Positions 8,720 to 18,397 are shown, counted from the stretch's first letter. The stretch is 64,000 nt of DNA from ATZT02 sp046048135 (GCA_046048135.1 JBJOGR010000036.1:10884-74883); one strand, 5' to 3'. Notes: generated from the sequence alone by a model not told the origin. Translations and numbers: made by a program.

Positions 8720-8747
8720 AATAAAAATTGATTGATTTAACAATCAA
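8720..8747 (-). terminator. Probable intrinsic terminator of the XPB operon
   Basis: On the minus strand a 7-bp stem TTGATTG/CAATCAA (8747-8741 with 8734-8728) around a 6-nt loop is followed by TTTTTATT (8727-8720). It lies 24 bp past the XPB helicase stop and before the ppc start. The stem is A+T-rich, so termination may be partial. Confidence 0.5.
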
Positions 8748-8770
8748 ATTAACGATTGATTACTTTAGAT

Positions 8771-10432
8771 TTAATTTGATTTTGGATCATTTCCAGATAA
8801 AACATCTGCTGCATCGACAATTCTGTAGGCATATCCTTGTTCTGCCAAGAATCTTTGGCGATGCGCTGCAAAATCAGCATCGATAGTGTCTCTTGAAACC
8901 ACTGCATAAAATCTTGCAGTTCGACCATCTGCTTTTGGTCTTAAAACGCGACCCAGTCTTTGAGCTTCTTCTTGTCTTGAACCAAATGAACCAGAAACTT
9001 GAATAGCTACTCCTGCTTCAGGAAGATCAAGAGAAAAGTTAGCAACTTTACTTACCACTAATACTTTTAAATCTCCCGAACGAAAACTTTCAAAAAGTTT
9101 TTCTCTTTCTTTTATTGGTGTTGAGCCATCGACAACAGGTGCACCTAAATGTTGACCAAGTTCTGCAAGCTGATCTAAGTATTGGCCAATTACTAAAACA
9201 CGATCATCACTATGTTTTGCAACTAATGTTTCCACCACATTATTTTTTGACAATGTAGTTGATGCTAAACGATATTTATCTTCTCGTTCTGCAGTTGCAT
9301 AAGTTAATCTTTCATGTTCTGGCAAGGTAACTCTTACTTCAACACAATCTGCTGGAGCAATCCATCCTTGATCTGCCATATCCTTCCAAGGTGCATCAAA
9401 TCTTTTTGGACCGATTAAAGAAAAGACATCATCTTCTCTTCCATCTTCTCTAACTAAAGTTGCAGTTAAACCAAGACGTCTTCTTGATTGAATATCTGCA
9501 GTGAATCTAAATACTGGAGCTGGAAGTAAGTGAACTTCATCATAAATTATTAAGCCCCAATTTTTGGCATCAAACAATTCAAGATGCGCGTAAGTTCCTT
9601 TTCGTTTTGTAGTTAAAACTTGATAAGTAGCAATTGTGACAGGTCTAATTTCTTTTTTAGAACCTGAATATTCACCAATTTCTTCTTCTGTCAAAGTTGT
9701 TCTTTTTAATAATTCACTTCTCCATTGTCTTGCAGAAACTGTATTTGTTACAAGAATTAATGTGGTGGTTTTTAGTCTAGACATTGCACTTGCACCAACT
9801 ATTGTTTTTCCAGCACCGCAAGGAAGTACTACAACTCCAGATCCACCATGAACAAAAGATTCAGAAGCTATGTCTTGATAATTTCTTAATTCCCAACCTT
9901 TTTGTACTAATTCAATTGCATGGGCATCGCCATCCACATAACCTGCATAATCTTCTGCGGGCCAACCCAGTTTTAATAATTGTTGTTTAAGTTGTCCGCG
10001 TTCTGATGGGTGCACCACAATATTTTGATCATCAATTCTTTGACCAACTAGAGGTTGAATTCTTTTACTTCTTAATATTTCTTCCATTACTGGGAGATCT
10101 TCACAGTGAAGAATTAATCCATGAGCAGGATCTTTTTTAAGACTTAAACGACCATAACGATCCATTAATTCGGCAACGTCAACTAATAAACCGTGGGGAA
10201 CTGCATATCTTGAATATTTAAGAAGTGTGTCAACCACACTTTCTGCATCTAATCCAGCTGCTCTTGCATTCCATAATCCAAGTGGAGTAATTCTGTAAGT
10301 GTGAACGTGTTCAGGAGATCTCTCTAATTCAGCAAACGGAGCGATTGCTCTTCTTGCTTCTTGAGCTAATTCATGATCAATCTCTAGTAATAGAGTTTTA
10401 TCACTTTGAACAATTAATGGACCGTCAGTCAT
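8771..10432 (-). CDS. XPB/Rad25-type DNA repair helicase
   Basis: A 553-aa superfamily 2 helicase of the bacterial XPB (ERCC3-like) type found in many actinobacteria. Walker A LPCGAGKT is at 203-210 and the DEVH box at 298-301. The LTATLVRED segment holds the XPB RED motif (from Arg328), and motif VI is QRLGRVLRPK. The XPB N-terminal damage-recognition-like region precedes the helicase core. Its ATG overlaps the TAA of the upstream gene by one base (TAATG), so translation is probably coupled. Confidence 0.93.
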   Translation of the reverse strand: MTDGPLIVQSDKTLLLEIDHELAQEARRAIAPFAELERSPEHVHTYRITPLGLWNARAAGLDAESVVDTLLKYSRYAVPHGLLVDVAELMDRYGRLSLKKDPAHGLILHCEDLPVMEEILRSKRIQPLVGQRIDDQNIVVHPSERGQLKQQLLKLGWPAEDYAGYVDGDAHAIELVQKGWELRNYQDIASESFVHGGSGVVVLPCGAGKTIVGASAMSRLKTTTLILVTNTVSARQWRSELLKRTTLTEEEIGEYSGSKKEIRPVTIATYQVLTTKRKGTYAHLELFDAKNWGLIIYDEVHLLPAPVFRFTADIQSRRRLGLTATLVREDGREDDVFSLIGPKRFDAPWKDMADQGWIAPADCVEVRVTLPEHERLTYATAEREDKYRLASTTLSKNNVVETLVAKHSDDRVLVIGQYLDQLAELGQHLGAPVVDGSTPIKEREKLFESFRSGDLKVLVVSKVANFSLDLPEAGVAIQVSGSFGSRQEEAQRLGRVLRPKADGRTARFYAVVSRDTIDADFAAHRQRFLAEQGYAYRIVDAADVLSGNDPKSN

Positions 10433-12690
10433 TATTTTTTACCTTTTGCCACTCCTGCAATTCGAGAAATTGCATAATCTCTTATTCGTGAATCTGTTAA
10501 ATCAAATCCTGTTAATAAGCCACCTTCAAATCTAATTGGTTCAACTAAACGATCAGAACTTATGCCGTGCGTGTCAATATAAGTAATAGTTAAAACTGCA
10601 TCACTTGATTTAGTTCCTGCGACAACTTCTTCAACAACTTCTCTAAAAAGTTTTGCTACTTCGTTTGCTGGCATTTTTTCTGGAGTCTTTGTAGCAACTT
10701 CAGGTTTTGCTTTTGGATTTTCTCCAGCTTTTAATGATTTAATTGCTGCAGCTAAAAGTGCTGCATCTGGTGGAGCGCCATCTGGTGCAGGTCTTGGTCT
10801 AACTTTCACAATTGATCTTCTTTCATTTGGTGCAGGAACTGCATCATCAAGAGGTTCATCAATTGGTTTGATATCACCAAGTTTTCTCACTAGATCATTA
10901 ACCAAATATTCCAAAGGTTGTGGAACATCTGTTGTGGAATATTTTTTTAAGAAATCAAGAATTTTTTCTGCAGAATAACCTCTTTGCATCGCTCTTTGTA
11001 AAGATGTTTCTGTAAATCTATAAACTTGAGCAGCTCCACGAGATTCTTGATAGGCCATAACTCTTAATTCGGAAGCAACTTCTGTTGCAGGAGGCCCTGG
11101 AATTACGGCAGTCAAATCTGCTTGCAAAACAAAATTAGAAATTGCATCAGGCAATAGTGGTGAAATTGCTGAAACTAACATTTGATCTGGTTTAACTGCA
11201 TAACCTTTTGGATCTGCAACGGCAGCTCTTGCGGCTGCTGTTCTTGCTTCTGGAGATGGCATTGTGTAGCGCATTTCTCCTAACGCTCTTCCAGTTGTGG
11301 CAAGTACTCCTAATCCTCTAATTCCAATTACATTTGCTTCTTGCAAAATTGCATTTACTAAAACTTTAATTTCTTCTTTTTCTTTTCTTGGGCGAAGCCA
11401 TGAAACAAATTCGATTATTGAATCAGGGTCTGGTTCTAAACCAGGAGTTAGTGATGACATGGCATCAAGCACTAAAGATCTAATTTCTGGTGCTAGTGGT
11501 TTATCAACTTCTGGAGATAATGCATTAATTCTTATTTCGCCAACTTTTCCAACTAAAGAAGCAACTCTGGTTGTGGTCAACCAAGCTTCAGCCAAGATTG
11601 CCCAACGTTCTTCAACTTTTTTTGTTCGCCAAACATCAAAAGCAGGTGTAGGTAACCAAACTTGTTCCTTTTCATCTCCTGCAGCTAATAGTCCTGCAGA
11701 ATAAGCAACTTCAGCTAAAAGTGCTGCAATATTTTCATCTTCATTACAAATTTTTGAAGCAATAGTTAAATCTCTTTGGGCAAGCCCACCATTTCTTAAA
11801 ACTTGTGGAGGAGTTTCACCCCAGTTATCTAAAAGTTCTTCTACTAGTTGCACAAACTGTAAACCTGCACCACCTGCAGCACGATCAACTTGTTGCGGAT
11901 CTCTTTGTGCTTTGGATTTAATTTCTTTTTTATTTGAAAGTTCTTCAGGTAAATAATTGGGATGTCTTAATACTGTGGCAATTTCTCTCGGCAAAGTCAA
12001 TGCATCGCGAGCAGTTGCAACTAGGACACCATGAGCCATTAAGTATTCATGACCATTTTTTGCACTAGTAATTCCTGCATCTCTATTTAATTTTGAAAGA
12101 GTTATGACAGGAGGTCCCCATAAAAGTTCATCTAATACTTTTTGAGTATCACTTGGGCCTTTTTCAATAATTTGAGTTAAACGTTCTTTACTTGCTAAAG
12201 CATCTAAATCTGGTCTTTCATGAATAAAGCATGGTCCAAAACCTGCAGGATGTGGTGCTACGACTTCTTTAAGAACTGGTACACAACGCATTCCTTCGTC
12301 AGTACCCCAAATGATTGCTAAAAGTCTTAATTTTTCTAAAGCTTCATCAATTTTTTCATTATTATTTAATACATTTTGTAAATCTTTTTTAGTAAATATT
12401 TCATCAAGAACTGAAATAATTTCTGCCACACCTACTGTCCAAGCATCTAAACGATCCAAGACTCTGGTAACTGATGAGTTAGTCGCTGCACGTGCAGCAA
12501 GTTTTGCCATGTCGGTTGGAACTGGGTGAACTAAATCTGGACGTTGAATCAGCATCAAACGCAAACTGTGTTCATCTTGAGTGCGTAATGCATCCACCAA
12601 AGTGCCAGGATCCTGAGCAGTTACTTTGGAAGTTTTTTTATCGTCTTTAGATTTACTCGCCTTAGGGCTTGCGGCAGTTTTTGGAGACAT
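10432..12690 (-). CDS. Helicase-associated (Helicase_C_3-type) XPB partner protein
   Basis: A 752-aa protein matching, in order and context, the large actinobacterial protein encoded just upstream of XPB and often annotated as helicase-associated. No Walker motifs are visible, so it is not itself an ATPase helicase. The first ~30 residues are Lys/Ser-rich and probably disordered. A Pro/Ala-rich linker (PRPAPDGAPPDAA) sits near residue 640. Its 3' end couples to XPB, suggesting one operon and probably one complex. Function not established. Confidence 0.8.
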   Translation of the reverse strand: MSPKTAASPKASKSKDDKKTSKVTAQDPGTLVDALRTQDEHSLRLMLIQRPDLVHPVPTDMAKLAARAATNSSVTRVLDRLDAWTVGVAEIISVLDEIFTKKDLQNVLNNNEKIDEALEKLRLLAIIWGTDEGMRCVPVLKEVVAPHPAGFGPCFIHERPDLDALASKERLTQIIEKGPSDTQKVLDELLWGPPVITLSKLNRDAGITSAKNGHEYLMAHGVLVATARDALTLPREIATVLRHPNYLPEELSNKKEIKSKAQRDPQQVDRAAGGAGLQFVQLVEELLDNWGETPPQVLRNGGLAQRDLTIASKICNEDENIAALLAEVAYSAGLLAAGDEKEQVWLPTPAFDVWRTKKVEERWAILAEAWLTTTRVASLVGKVGEIRINALSPEVDKPLAPEIRSLVLDAMSSLTPGLEPDPDSIIEFVSWLRPRKEKEEIKVLVNAILQEANVIGIRGLGVLATTGRALGEMRYTMPSPEARTAAARAAVADPKGYAVKPDQMLVSAISPLLPDAISNFVLQADLTAVIPGPPATEVASELRVMAYQESRGAAQVYRFTETSLQRAMQRGYSAEKILDFLKKYSTTDVPQPLEYLVNDLVRKLGDIKPIDEPLDDAVPAPNERRSIVKVRPRPAPDGAPPDAALLAAAIKSLKAGENPKAKPEVATKTPEKMPANEVAKLFREVVEEVVAGTKSSDAVLTITYIDTHGISSDRLVEPIRFEGGLLTGFDLTDSRIRDYAISRIAGVAKGKK

Positions 12691-12764
12691 CCGGACAAGT
12701 TTACCGAAGTTAGTGGGAAGGGGTTTTGGCCAGCCCGTTTATTTCTATGTTGTATACGCGGAGT

Positions 12765-12794
12765 TGTGAGGTAGAAATCCGATTCGCTACCCTA
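12765..12794 (+). promoter_or_regulatory. Candidate sigma70-type promoter for the cold-shock/DUF3027 operon
   Basis: TTGTGA (12765-12770) and TACCCT (12789-12794) are separated by 18 bp and fit the actinobacterial TANNNT -10 pattern. They give a 5' leader of about 50 nt before the GTG at 12856. The gap from 12691 to 12855 holds no gene. Confidence 0.4.
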
Positions 12795-12855
12795 GAGATT
12801 ACGGCCAAAACAGGTCGTGAAGAAGAAACTACTAATTAATTAGAGGTGATTGCTC

Positions 12856-13236
12856 GTGCCAACAGGAAAAGTTAAATGGTACGACGTGGAAAAAGGTTTC
12901 GGATTTTTAGAAACCGATGAAGGCGAAGATGTTTTCGTTCACGTAACAGCATTGCCTGATGGTGTTATTCCAAAACCTGGAACCAGAGTTGAATTTGGTG
13001 TTGCCGAGGGTAGACGTGGCACACAAGCACTACAAGTAAAAATTTTAGAAACTCCACCAAGCTTGGCTAAAGCTGGCAGAAAAGATACAGACGATATGGC
13101 TGCCACATTAGAAGATGTAATCAAATTGTTGGATGGCGTTTCAAACCAATTGCGCAGAGGTCGTTATCCAGATGATTCTTCTGCAAGCAAAATTGCTGCA
13201 GTTTTAAGAGCTGTTGCAAACGATCTAGACGCATAA
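12856..13236 (+). CDS. Cold-shock protein with C-terminal extension
   Basis: Residues 1-65 form a canonical cold-shock domain with KGFGFL and DVFVHVTAL RNA-binding motifs. The remaining ~60 residues are a helical tail typical of the ~127-aa actinobacterial Csp encoded before DUF3027. GTG at 12856 gives the family start MPTGKVKWYD and sits 9 nt after GAGG (12843-12846). A TTG two codons upstream is possible but badly spaced. DUF3027 follows in the same direction. Confidence 0.92.
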   Translation: MPTGKVKWYDVEKGFGFLETDEGEDVFVHVTALPDGVIPKPGTRVEFGVAEGRRGTQALQVKILETPPSLAKAGRKDTDDMAATLEDVIKLLDGVSNQLRRGRYPDDSSASKIAAVLRAVANDLDA

Positions 13237-13263
13237 TTATCAAGAATTGTTGAAACACTAATC

Positions 13264-14106
13264 GTGGCAACTACTTTAGAAAATAAATTAAATAAAGCAA
13301 AAGATTTTGCTCGCGAACAATTGATTGAAGAAATTACAGAATCAAGAGTTGGTGAGTATTTAGGTTTTGTTTCTGAAGGCGAAAATGTTTTAACCCATAA
13401 ATTTAAATGTGTTGATAAAGCTTATGCAGGTTGGTACTGGGCCGTAACACTTGCCACAAGTGATGAGAACAGCAATGTGACAGTTTCTGAAATTGTTTTA
13501 ATTCCAGGAGAAGGTGCATTACTTGCCAAAGCTTGGATTCCTTGGGAGCAAAGAGTTGAAGCTGGAGATATCGGTGTTGGTGATGTTTTACCAACTTCAA
13601 AAACAGATGAGAGATTAGTTCCAGGTTATTCAGGTGTTGAAGATTTATTTGAAGAAACATTAACTCCACAAGGTTTCGAAATCGGTTTTGCTAGAGAAAG
13701 AGTTTTATCTGTTTTTGGTAAAGATCAAACAGCTGAACGTTGGCATAAGGGCGATCGTGGACCAAATTCTGCAATCGCAGAAGCAGTTACCGAACAATGT
13801 TTTACTTGTGGGTTTTATGTTTCACTTTCTGGATCTTTGGGACAAATGTTTGGAGTTTGCACTAATAAATTTTCGGTTGAAGACGGAAAAGTTGTTTCAT
13901 TAGATCATGGATGTGGTGGACACAGTGAAATAGTTGCAACACTTCATTCAATTCCAACAGGAGAAACTGTTTTGGATGATGAAAATCTTGATGATCAAAT
14001 GGAAGTTGAAGCAGAAGATGAAATTGCAGATTTAGAAGTTGATGATTTAGAAACTGAAGTTGATTTAATTGATGAGGCAGAACTTGACGAAGAAAGTTCT
14101 AATTAG
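13264..14106 (+). CDS. DUF3027 family protein
   Basis: A 280-aa protein of the actinobacterial DUF3027 family, recognisable from AREQLIEEITESRVGEYLG and YAGWYWAVTLA and from its place after the long cold-shock gene. The segment CFTCGFYVSLSGSLGQMFGVC plus a later HGCGGHSE gives Cys/His residues that could bind zinc. The last ~50 residues are extremely acidic (Asp/Glu repeats) and likely disordered. The start is GTG. Function is unknown. The 3' end overlaps the convergent DUF2530-like gene by 8 bp. Confidence 0.85.
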   Translation: MATTLENKLNKAKDFAREQLIEEITESRVGEYLGFVSEGENVLTHKFKCVDKAYAGWYWAVTLATSDENSNVTVSEIVLIPGEGALLAKAWIPWEQRVEAGDIGVGDVLPTSKTDERLVPGYSGVEDLFEETLTPQGFEIGFARERVLSVFGKDQTAERWHKGDRGPNSAIAEAVTEQCFTCGFYVSLSGSLGQMFGVCTNKFSVEDGKVVSLDHGCGGHSEIVATLHSIPTGETVLDDENLDDQMEVEAEDEIADLEVDDLETEVDLIDEAELDEESSN

Positions 14107-14332
14107 ATTTTTTTAATCTTTTTTGGCGTCTAAATAAAATTCGTAGACCTAAAAGACCTAAGAGAAATCCTAAAATAGTAACCCTTAACGCTTGGGTTGA
14201 ATCAACATTTCCAGTTATTGATGGATTGGCAAAAATTACAACGGTTGCGATGAAGAAAAGAATTGTTCCTAAAGTCACTTGAAAAATTCCTGAAGTTTCA
14301 AGCGGTTTTATTTTAGGTGACTTATTGTTCAT
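14099..14332 (-). CDS. Small two-TM membrane protein (DUF2530-like)
   Basis: A 77-aa protein with two hydrophobic helices (about residues 17-36 and 48-66), a short loop and a basic C-terminus (RRQKRLKKSN). Size, topology and the DUF3027 neighbour fit the actinobacterial DUF2530 family, but similarity was judged by eye. ATG at 14332 is preceded by a good GAGG site on the minus strand. Role unknown. Confidence 0.65.
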   Translation of the reverse strand: MNNKSPKIKPLETSGIFQVTLGTILFFIATVVIFANPSITGNVDSTQALRVTILGFLLGLLGLRILFRRQKRLKKSN

Positions 14333-14416
14333 TTATCCTCTACTTTTGTAAAGATTACTCACATCCATTTAATCACTACATAACTTATTCATGTTGATGT
14401 GAGACAATTAAGTCAT

Positions 14417-14764
14417 ATGAAATTTTTGTTTAGAATCGTAGGAATTGCAATTGGGGTTTGGATAACCACCATGTTGATTCCCGGAATTGAAGTAACAGGT
14501 GGATTAAAAAACTATCTAATAATCGCATTAGTACTGGCAATTATTAATGCCACTTTAGGTACTTTGTTAAAAGTTTTAACTATGCCACTTGCTTTTTTAA
14601 CTTTAGGTTTATCTCTTTTAGTAGTTAATACTTCGATGCTCTTAATTACAGATCGATTAACAGATTCTTTAAGCATTCAAGGATTTTGGTCAGCTTTTTT
14701 CGGAGCTATTTTAATATCAATCATTTCAAGTATGTTTGCTCAAATTACGAGTAAAAGAATTTAA
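14417..14764 (+). CDS. Phage-holin-family (YvlD-type) membrane protein
   Basis: About 115 aa with four hydrophobic segments, starting MKFLFRIVGIAIGVWITTMLIPGI, the pattern of the widespread PF04020 family. The family name comes from weak phage holin similarity, yet members are chromosomal and no phage genes are nearby. ATG at 14417 fits the family N-terminus; an in-frame GTG at 14399 would add six polar residues. Function unknown. Confidence 0.75.
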   Translation: MKFLFRIVGIAIGVWITTMLIPGIEVTGGLKNYLIIALVLAIINATLGTLLKVLTMPLAFLTLGLSLLVVNTSMLLITDRLTDSLSIQGFWSAFFGAILISIISSMFAQITSKRI

Positions 14765-14788
14765 ATAAAGAATATTAAAGAAGATAAT

Positions 14789-16117
14789 TTGACATTTAAT
14801 CAATTGGGAGTAAATCCCGCGCTAGTTAAAACTTTAAACAAAATGGAAATTATTGAACCTTTTCCAATTCAAGTTAAAGCATTACCAGATGCAATTGGTG
14901 GAAAAGATGTATTAGGTAGAGGACAAACTGGTTCGGGAAAAACTTTAGCTTTTGGTTTAGCAGTTTTGACAAAACTTGCAAATAGAAAAGCAAAGGCGCA
15001 TCATCCTTTAGCGATAATTTTGTCTCCCACCAGAGAATTAGCGATGCAAATTAATGATGTGATTAATTCACTTGCTCCATCAGTTCATTTAAGTTCAAGG
15101 TTGGTTGCAGGGGGCATGCCATACGGTGCACAAATTCAAGCATTAAGAAAAGCTGTTCCAATTTTGGTTTCAACTCCAGGACGATTAATGGATCTTATGG
15201 AAAAGAAACACGTTGTGTTAGATGAAGTTGAAATTGTGGTTTTAGATGAAGCAGATCAAATGGCCGATATGGGTTTCTTACCAGATATGAAAGCAATTTT
15301 AGATGCTTGTAAAAAGAAAGGTCAAAGATTACTTTTTTCAGCAACTTTAGATAGAGACGTTGATGTTTTAGTTAAAAAATATTTACATAACCCAGTAGTT
15401 CATTCTGTTGATTCAGATAAAGCAAGTGTCTCAACTATGACTCATCATGTTTTAGTAATTCATCCAAATGACAAAGATGAAATTGTGGCAAATATTGCAG
15501 CTCGAGATGGTAAAACAATTATGTTTGTTAAAACCCAACATGGTGCAGATAAATTATCAACCCGTTTAGCATCTCAAGGAATTGCAGTTGGATCTTTGCA
15601 CGGAGGAAAATCACAATCAGTTAGAACCAAAACTTTAGCTAAATTCAAATCAGGACAATTAAATACATTAGTTGCCACAGATGTGGCAGCAAGAGGAATT
15701 CACGTTGAAGATATTTCTTTAGTAGTACATATCGATCCTCCTCAAAAAGCAAAAGATTATTTACATAGAGCAGGTAGAACTGCAAGAGCAGGAGAATCTG
15801 GTCATGTAGTTACTTTATGTAATTTGAAACAACAAAACACAATTAGAAAATTAATGACTCATGTTGGAATAAATCCTAAATTTGTCCGCATTAAACCTCA
15901 AAGTCCTGAATTAAGTGAAATTACTGGCGCGAAAAAACCAAGTGGAGTTGCTTGGGTTGCACCAGTTGAGAAACAAAAAGATAAAGAGAAAAGTTTTAAT
16001 CGTGACAGAAATAGAAATAGAAACCGAAGCAGAGGCAGAAATCAAGATCGAAATAGAAAAACTAGATTTAATGATAAAAACAAGAAAAGAAAGAGTTTTA
16101 GAAGTAACCCAAACTAG
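14789..16117 (+). CDS. DEAD-box ATP-dependent RNA helicase
   Basis: A 442-aa DEAD-box helicase, likely for ribosome assembly or mRNA remodelling. All core motifs are visible: Q motif (FPIQVKALP), GQTGSGKT, PTRELAMQI, TPGRLMDL, DEADQMADMGF, SAT and HRAGRTARAGESG. The last ~55 residues are an Asn/Arg/Asp/Lys low-complexity tail that probably binds RNA. The start is TTG at 14789. The 3' end overlaps the convergent LysE-family gene by 20 bp. Confidence 0.95.
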   Translation: MTFNQLGVNPALVKTLNKMEIIEPFPIQVKALPDAIGGKDVLGRGQTGSGKTLAFGLAVLTKLANRKAKAHHPLAIILSPTRELAMQINDVINSLAPSVHLSSRLVAGGMPYGAQIQALRKAVPILVSTPGRLMDLMEKKHVVLDEVEIVVLDEADQMADMGFLPDMKAILDACKKKGQRLLFSATLDRDVDVLVKKYLHNPVVHSVDSDKASVSTMTHHVLVIHPNDKDEIVANIAARDGKTIMFVKTQHGADKLSTRLASQGIAVGSLHGGKSQSVRTKTLAKFKSGQLNTLVATDVAARGIHVEDISLVVHIDPPQKAKDYLHRAGRTARAGESGHVVTLCNLKQQNTIRKLMTHVGINPKFVRIKPQSPELSEITGAKKPSGVAWVAPVEKQKDKEKSFNRDRNRNRNRSRGRNQDRNRKTRFNDKNKKRKSFRSNPN

Positions 16118-16718
16118 AACGAATTAACTCAATTCCAAGTACTAAGAGCAGTATTGAGGCAATTCTTACTAATAATTTATATAACCAGCTTGGCATTTTA
16201 TTTCTGGTTGAACCAATTCCAAATGCAAGTAAAACTTTACTTCCAATAAGTAGCAAATAGAAACCTACTAAAAAACCTGCGGCATCTAACCAACTTTGAT
16301 TCCAACCGTTTACTAACAAAGTTCCTCCTGCGGTCATCCAAAATAACCAAGCAGAAGGATTAATAAAATTAGTTAATATTGCTTTAAATAATGTAGTTTT
16401 TGTTGAACCTATTGATTTATCTTTGTTAATGAAATCTTGAGGATTATTTTTTCCTGCAACCCAAGATTCGTATGCAAAATAGAATAAAACAATTGCTCCA
16501 ATAACACTTAAAAAACCTAAAGCTGAATTGTTAATTTGTCGCAAAATAAAAAGTGAAACCACAATAATAGGTAAATCGGTTATTAGGGGAGAGAATGCAA
16601 CTCTTAATCCATGAGATGTTCCACCTCGTAAGGAAGCAGATATAACTAAAGCAAGTAGTGGACCAGGTGCTAAACCAACACCTAGTCCAAGAAGTAGACC
16701 TTGTATTAAATACTCCAT
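16098..16718 (-). CDS. LysE/RhtB-family exporter
   Basis: A 206-aa membrane protein with about six hydrophobic segments and the N-terminal signature GLGVGLAPGPLLALVISASLRGG near residues 10-33, typical of LysE-type amino-acid exporters. INPSAWLFW is another family element. The exported substrate cannot be inferred. Its C-terminal codons lie opposite the 3' end of the helicase gene. The MFS exporter is 4 bp upstream in the same direction, probably one transcript. Confidence 0.85.
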   Translation of the reverse strand: MEYLIQGLLLGLGVGLAPGPLLALVISASLRGGTSHGLRVAFSPLITDLPIIVVSLFILRQINNSALGFLSVIGAIVLFYFAYESWVAGKNNPQDFINKDKSIGSTKTTLFKAILTNFINPSAWLFWMTAGGTLLVNGWNQSWLDAAGFLVGFYLLLIGSKVLLAFGIGSTRNKMPSWLYKLLVRIASILLLVLGIELIRSSLGYF

Positions 16719-16722
16719 TTAA

Positions 16723-18348
16723 TTAATGCGAAACAGGAGCAGATTCCCCTCGTTCACTTAACTTATTGTTTGGAGTAAGAATTGCAAAAATTATAGAACC
16801 GGCAACGACTATTGCTCCAACGAAGAAAACATATGTCATTGAATTTGCAAAGCCATCCAAAATTGGATGAATCAATGTTCTGTTAGCTGAAGCCAGCCAA
16901 GAAGTGTCATCAAATGTTGCCTGTCCAGTTTGAAGTGCTTGTAATTGTTGAACAGTGGAAGCATTATTTGGATCCATCAAAGCTTTTTGGTATTCAGGAT
17001 CTGTGACTGAAGCTTGAAATGCACTTTGAGTTTCTTTGCCCACTTTTCCAAACAAAATTGAAATAAAGGCAGCTGTTCCAACAGTTGCACCAAGTTGTCT
17101 AAACAAAGTAACTGAAGAAGTTGCAACTCCAAGATCTTTTTTAGCTACAGCATTTTGCACTGCGATAACTGTTGGTTGGAGCACATGACCAAGTCCAACT
17201 CCAAATAAGTAGGACAAAATTGCAATCCACCAATACTTGGTATCTGCATTAAAAGTAGTCATTAAAAATAACGTTGCTGTGAGTAGCACAGTTCCAATAA
17301 CAGGAAAAATTTTGTATTTTCCAGTTTTTGAAATAACTCTTCCAGAAATTATTGAACCAGTCATAATGCCCAGTGTTAATGGCAATAATTCAAGCCCAGC
17401 TTTTGTCGGAGAAGATCCTCCAACAATTTGAAGATAAAGCGGAAGCATTGCAAGACCACCAAACATGCCTGCACCAGTAATTAAACCAACTACTGAAACA
17501 AAAGAAAATGTTTTGTCTTTGAAAAGTCTTAAAGGCAAAATTGCTTCATCTTTCATTCTATTTTCAAAAATTACAAACAGAATTAAACTTACGATTCCTA
17601 TTACATAGCAAGTAATCGATTCTACACTTGTCCAACCCCAAACTCTTCCTTCTTGTGCAACAAGAAGTAGTGGAATTAAACCAACTGTTAAAGAAATTGC
17701 ACCTAACCAATCAATTGAATGATTAACTTTTTGAAAATTTGGAATGTGCAAAGTTCTACCTACAATAAATAGTGCAACTAAACCAATTGGAACGTTAACT
17801 AAGAAAACCCAGCGCCAACCAGTAATTCCAATGATTGAAGTTTGTCCTGCAAAAAATCCTCCAATTACAGGACCAAGAACACTTGAAGTTCCAAACACGG
17901 CAATGAAGTAACCCTGATATTTAGAACGCTCTCTTGGTGGAACTATGTCACCAATAATTGCTAAAGCAAGTGTGAATAATCCACCAGCACCTAAACCTTG
18001 AATTGCTCTATAAATTGCCAAGCTATACATAGATGTTGCAAATGCACTGAGTGCTGAACCAACTATGAAAATTGAGATTGCCCAAATAAAAAGTGGCTTT
18101 CTGCCAAAGATGTCGCTTAACTTTCCATACAAAGGTGTTGTAATGGTTGAAGTAATTAAGTATGCAGTTGTTGCCCATGCTTGCAATGACAATCCGTTTA
18201 GGTCATCGCCAATAGTTTTAATTGCGGTTGCAACAATTGTTTGATCAAGTGCTGCTAAAAATAAGCCTGACATTAAGCCAACAAGAATTGGCACGATTTC
18301 TTTATGATCTAAATAAGTATTTACTTCTTTTGCTGCATTTTCATTCAT
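16723..18348 (-). CDS. MFS drug exporter, DHA2 (EmrB/QacA) family, 14 TM
   Basis: A 541-aa proton-driven exporter with about 14 hydrophobic segments. Signatures include AALDQTIVATA in TM1, YGKLSDIFGRKP in the loop after TM2 and GAGGLFTLALAIIGDIVPPRER in the TM4-5 region with LGPVIGG after it. A soluble loop near residues 430-480 is usual for DHA2 proteins. Substrates are probably lipophilic toxicants. The start ATG is at 18348; an inverted repeat lies upstream. It is followed by the LysE-family gene. Confidence 0.93.
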   Translation of the reverse strand: MNENAAKEVNTYLDHKEIVPILVGLMSGLFLAALDQTIVATAIKTIGDDLNGLSLQAWATTAYLITSTITTPLYGKLSDIFGRKPLFIWAISIFIVGSALSAFATSMYSLAIYRAIQGLGAGGLFTLALAIIGDIVPPRERSKYQGYFIAVFGTSSVLGPVIGGFFAGQTSIIGITGWRWVFLVNVPIGLVALFIVGRTLHIPNFQKVNHSIDWLGAISLTVGLIPLLLVAQEGRVWGWTSVESITCYVIGIVSLILFVIFENRMKDEAILPLRLFKDKTFSFVSVVGLITGAGMFGGLAMLPLYLQIVGGSSPTKAGLELLPLTLGIMTGSIISGRVISKTGKYKIFPVIGTVLLTATLFLMTTFNADTKYWWIAILSYLFGVGLGHVLQPTVIAVQNAVAKKDLGVATSSVTLFRQLGATVGTAAFISILFGKVGKETQSAFQASVTDPEYQKALMDPNNASTVQQLQALQTGQATFDDTSWLASANRTLIHPILDGFANSMTYVFFVGAIVVAGSIIFAILTPNNKLSERGESAPVSH

Positions 18349-18397
18349 TTAGTTGACTGAGCTCTCTACTTTGAAGTTATTCTTGACCCCACAATCC

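Noticed and set aside
8771..10432. Recent transfer of an archaeal or eukaryotic XPB helicase
   Set aside because: XPB with this partner gene is normal in actinobacteria, and base composition matches the surroundings.
11297..11704. 135-codon plus-strand frame inside the XPB partner gene
   Set aside because: Shadow of the real minus-strand gene: low-complexity Ser/Thr/Ala composition, no ribosome-binding site and no neighbours in phase.
14417..14764. Prophage remnant suggested by a phage-holin-family protein
   Set aside because: The family is a common chromosomal membrane family and no other phage genes, attachment sites or compositional shift are visible.
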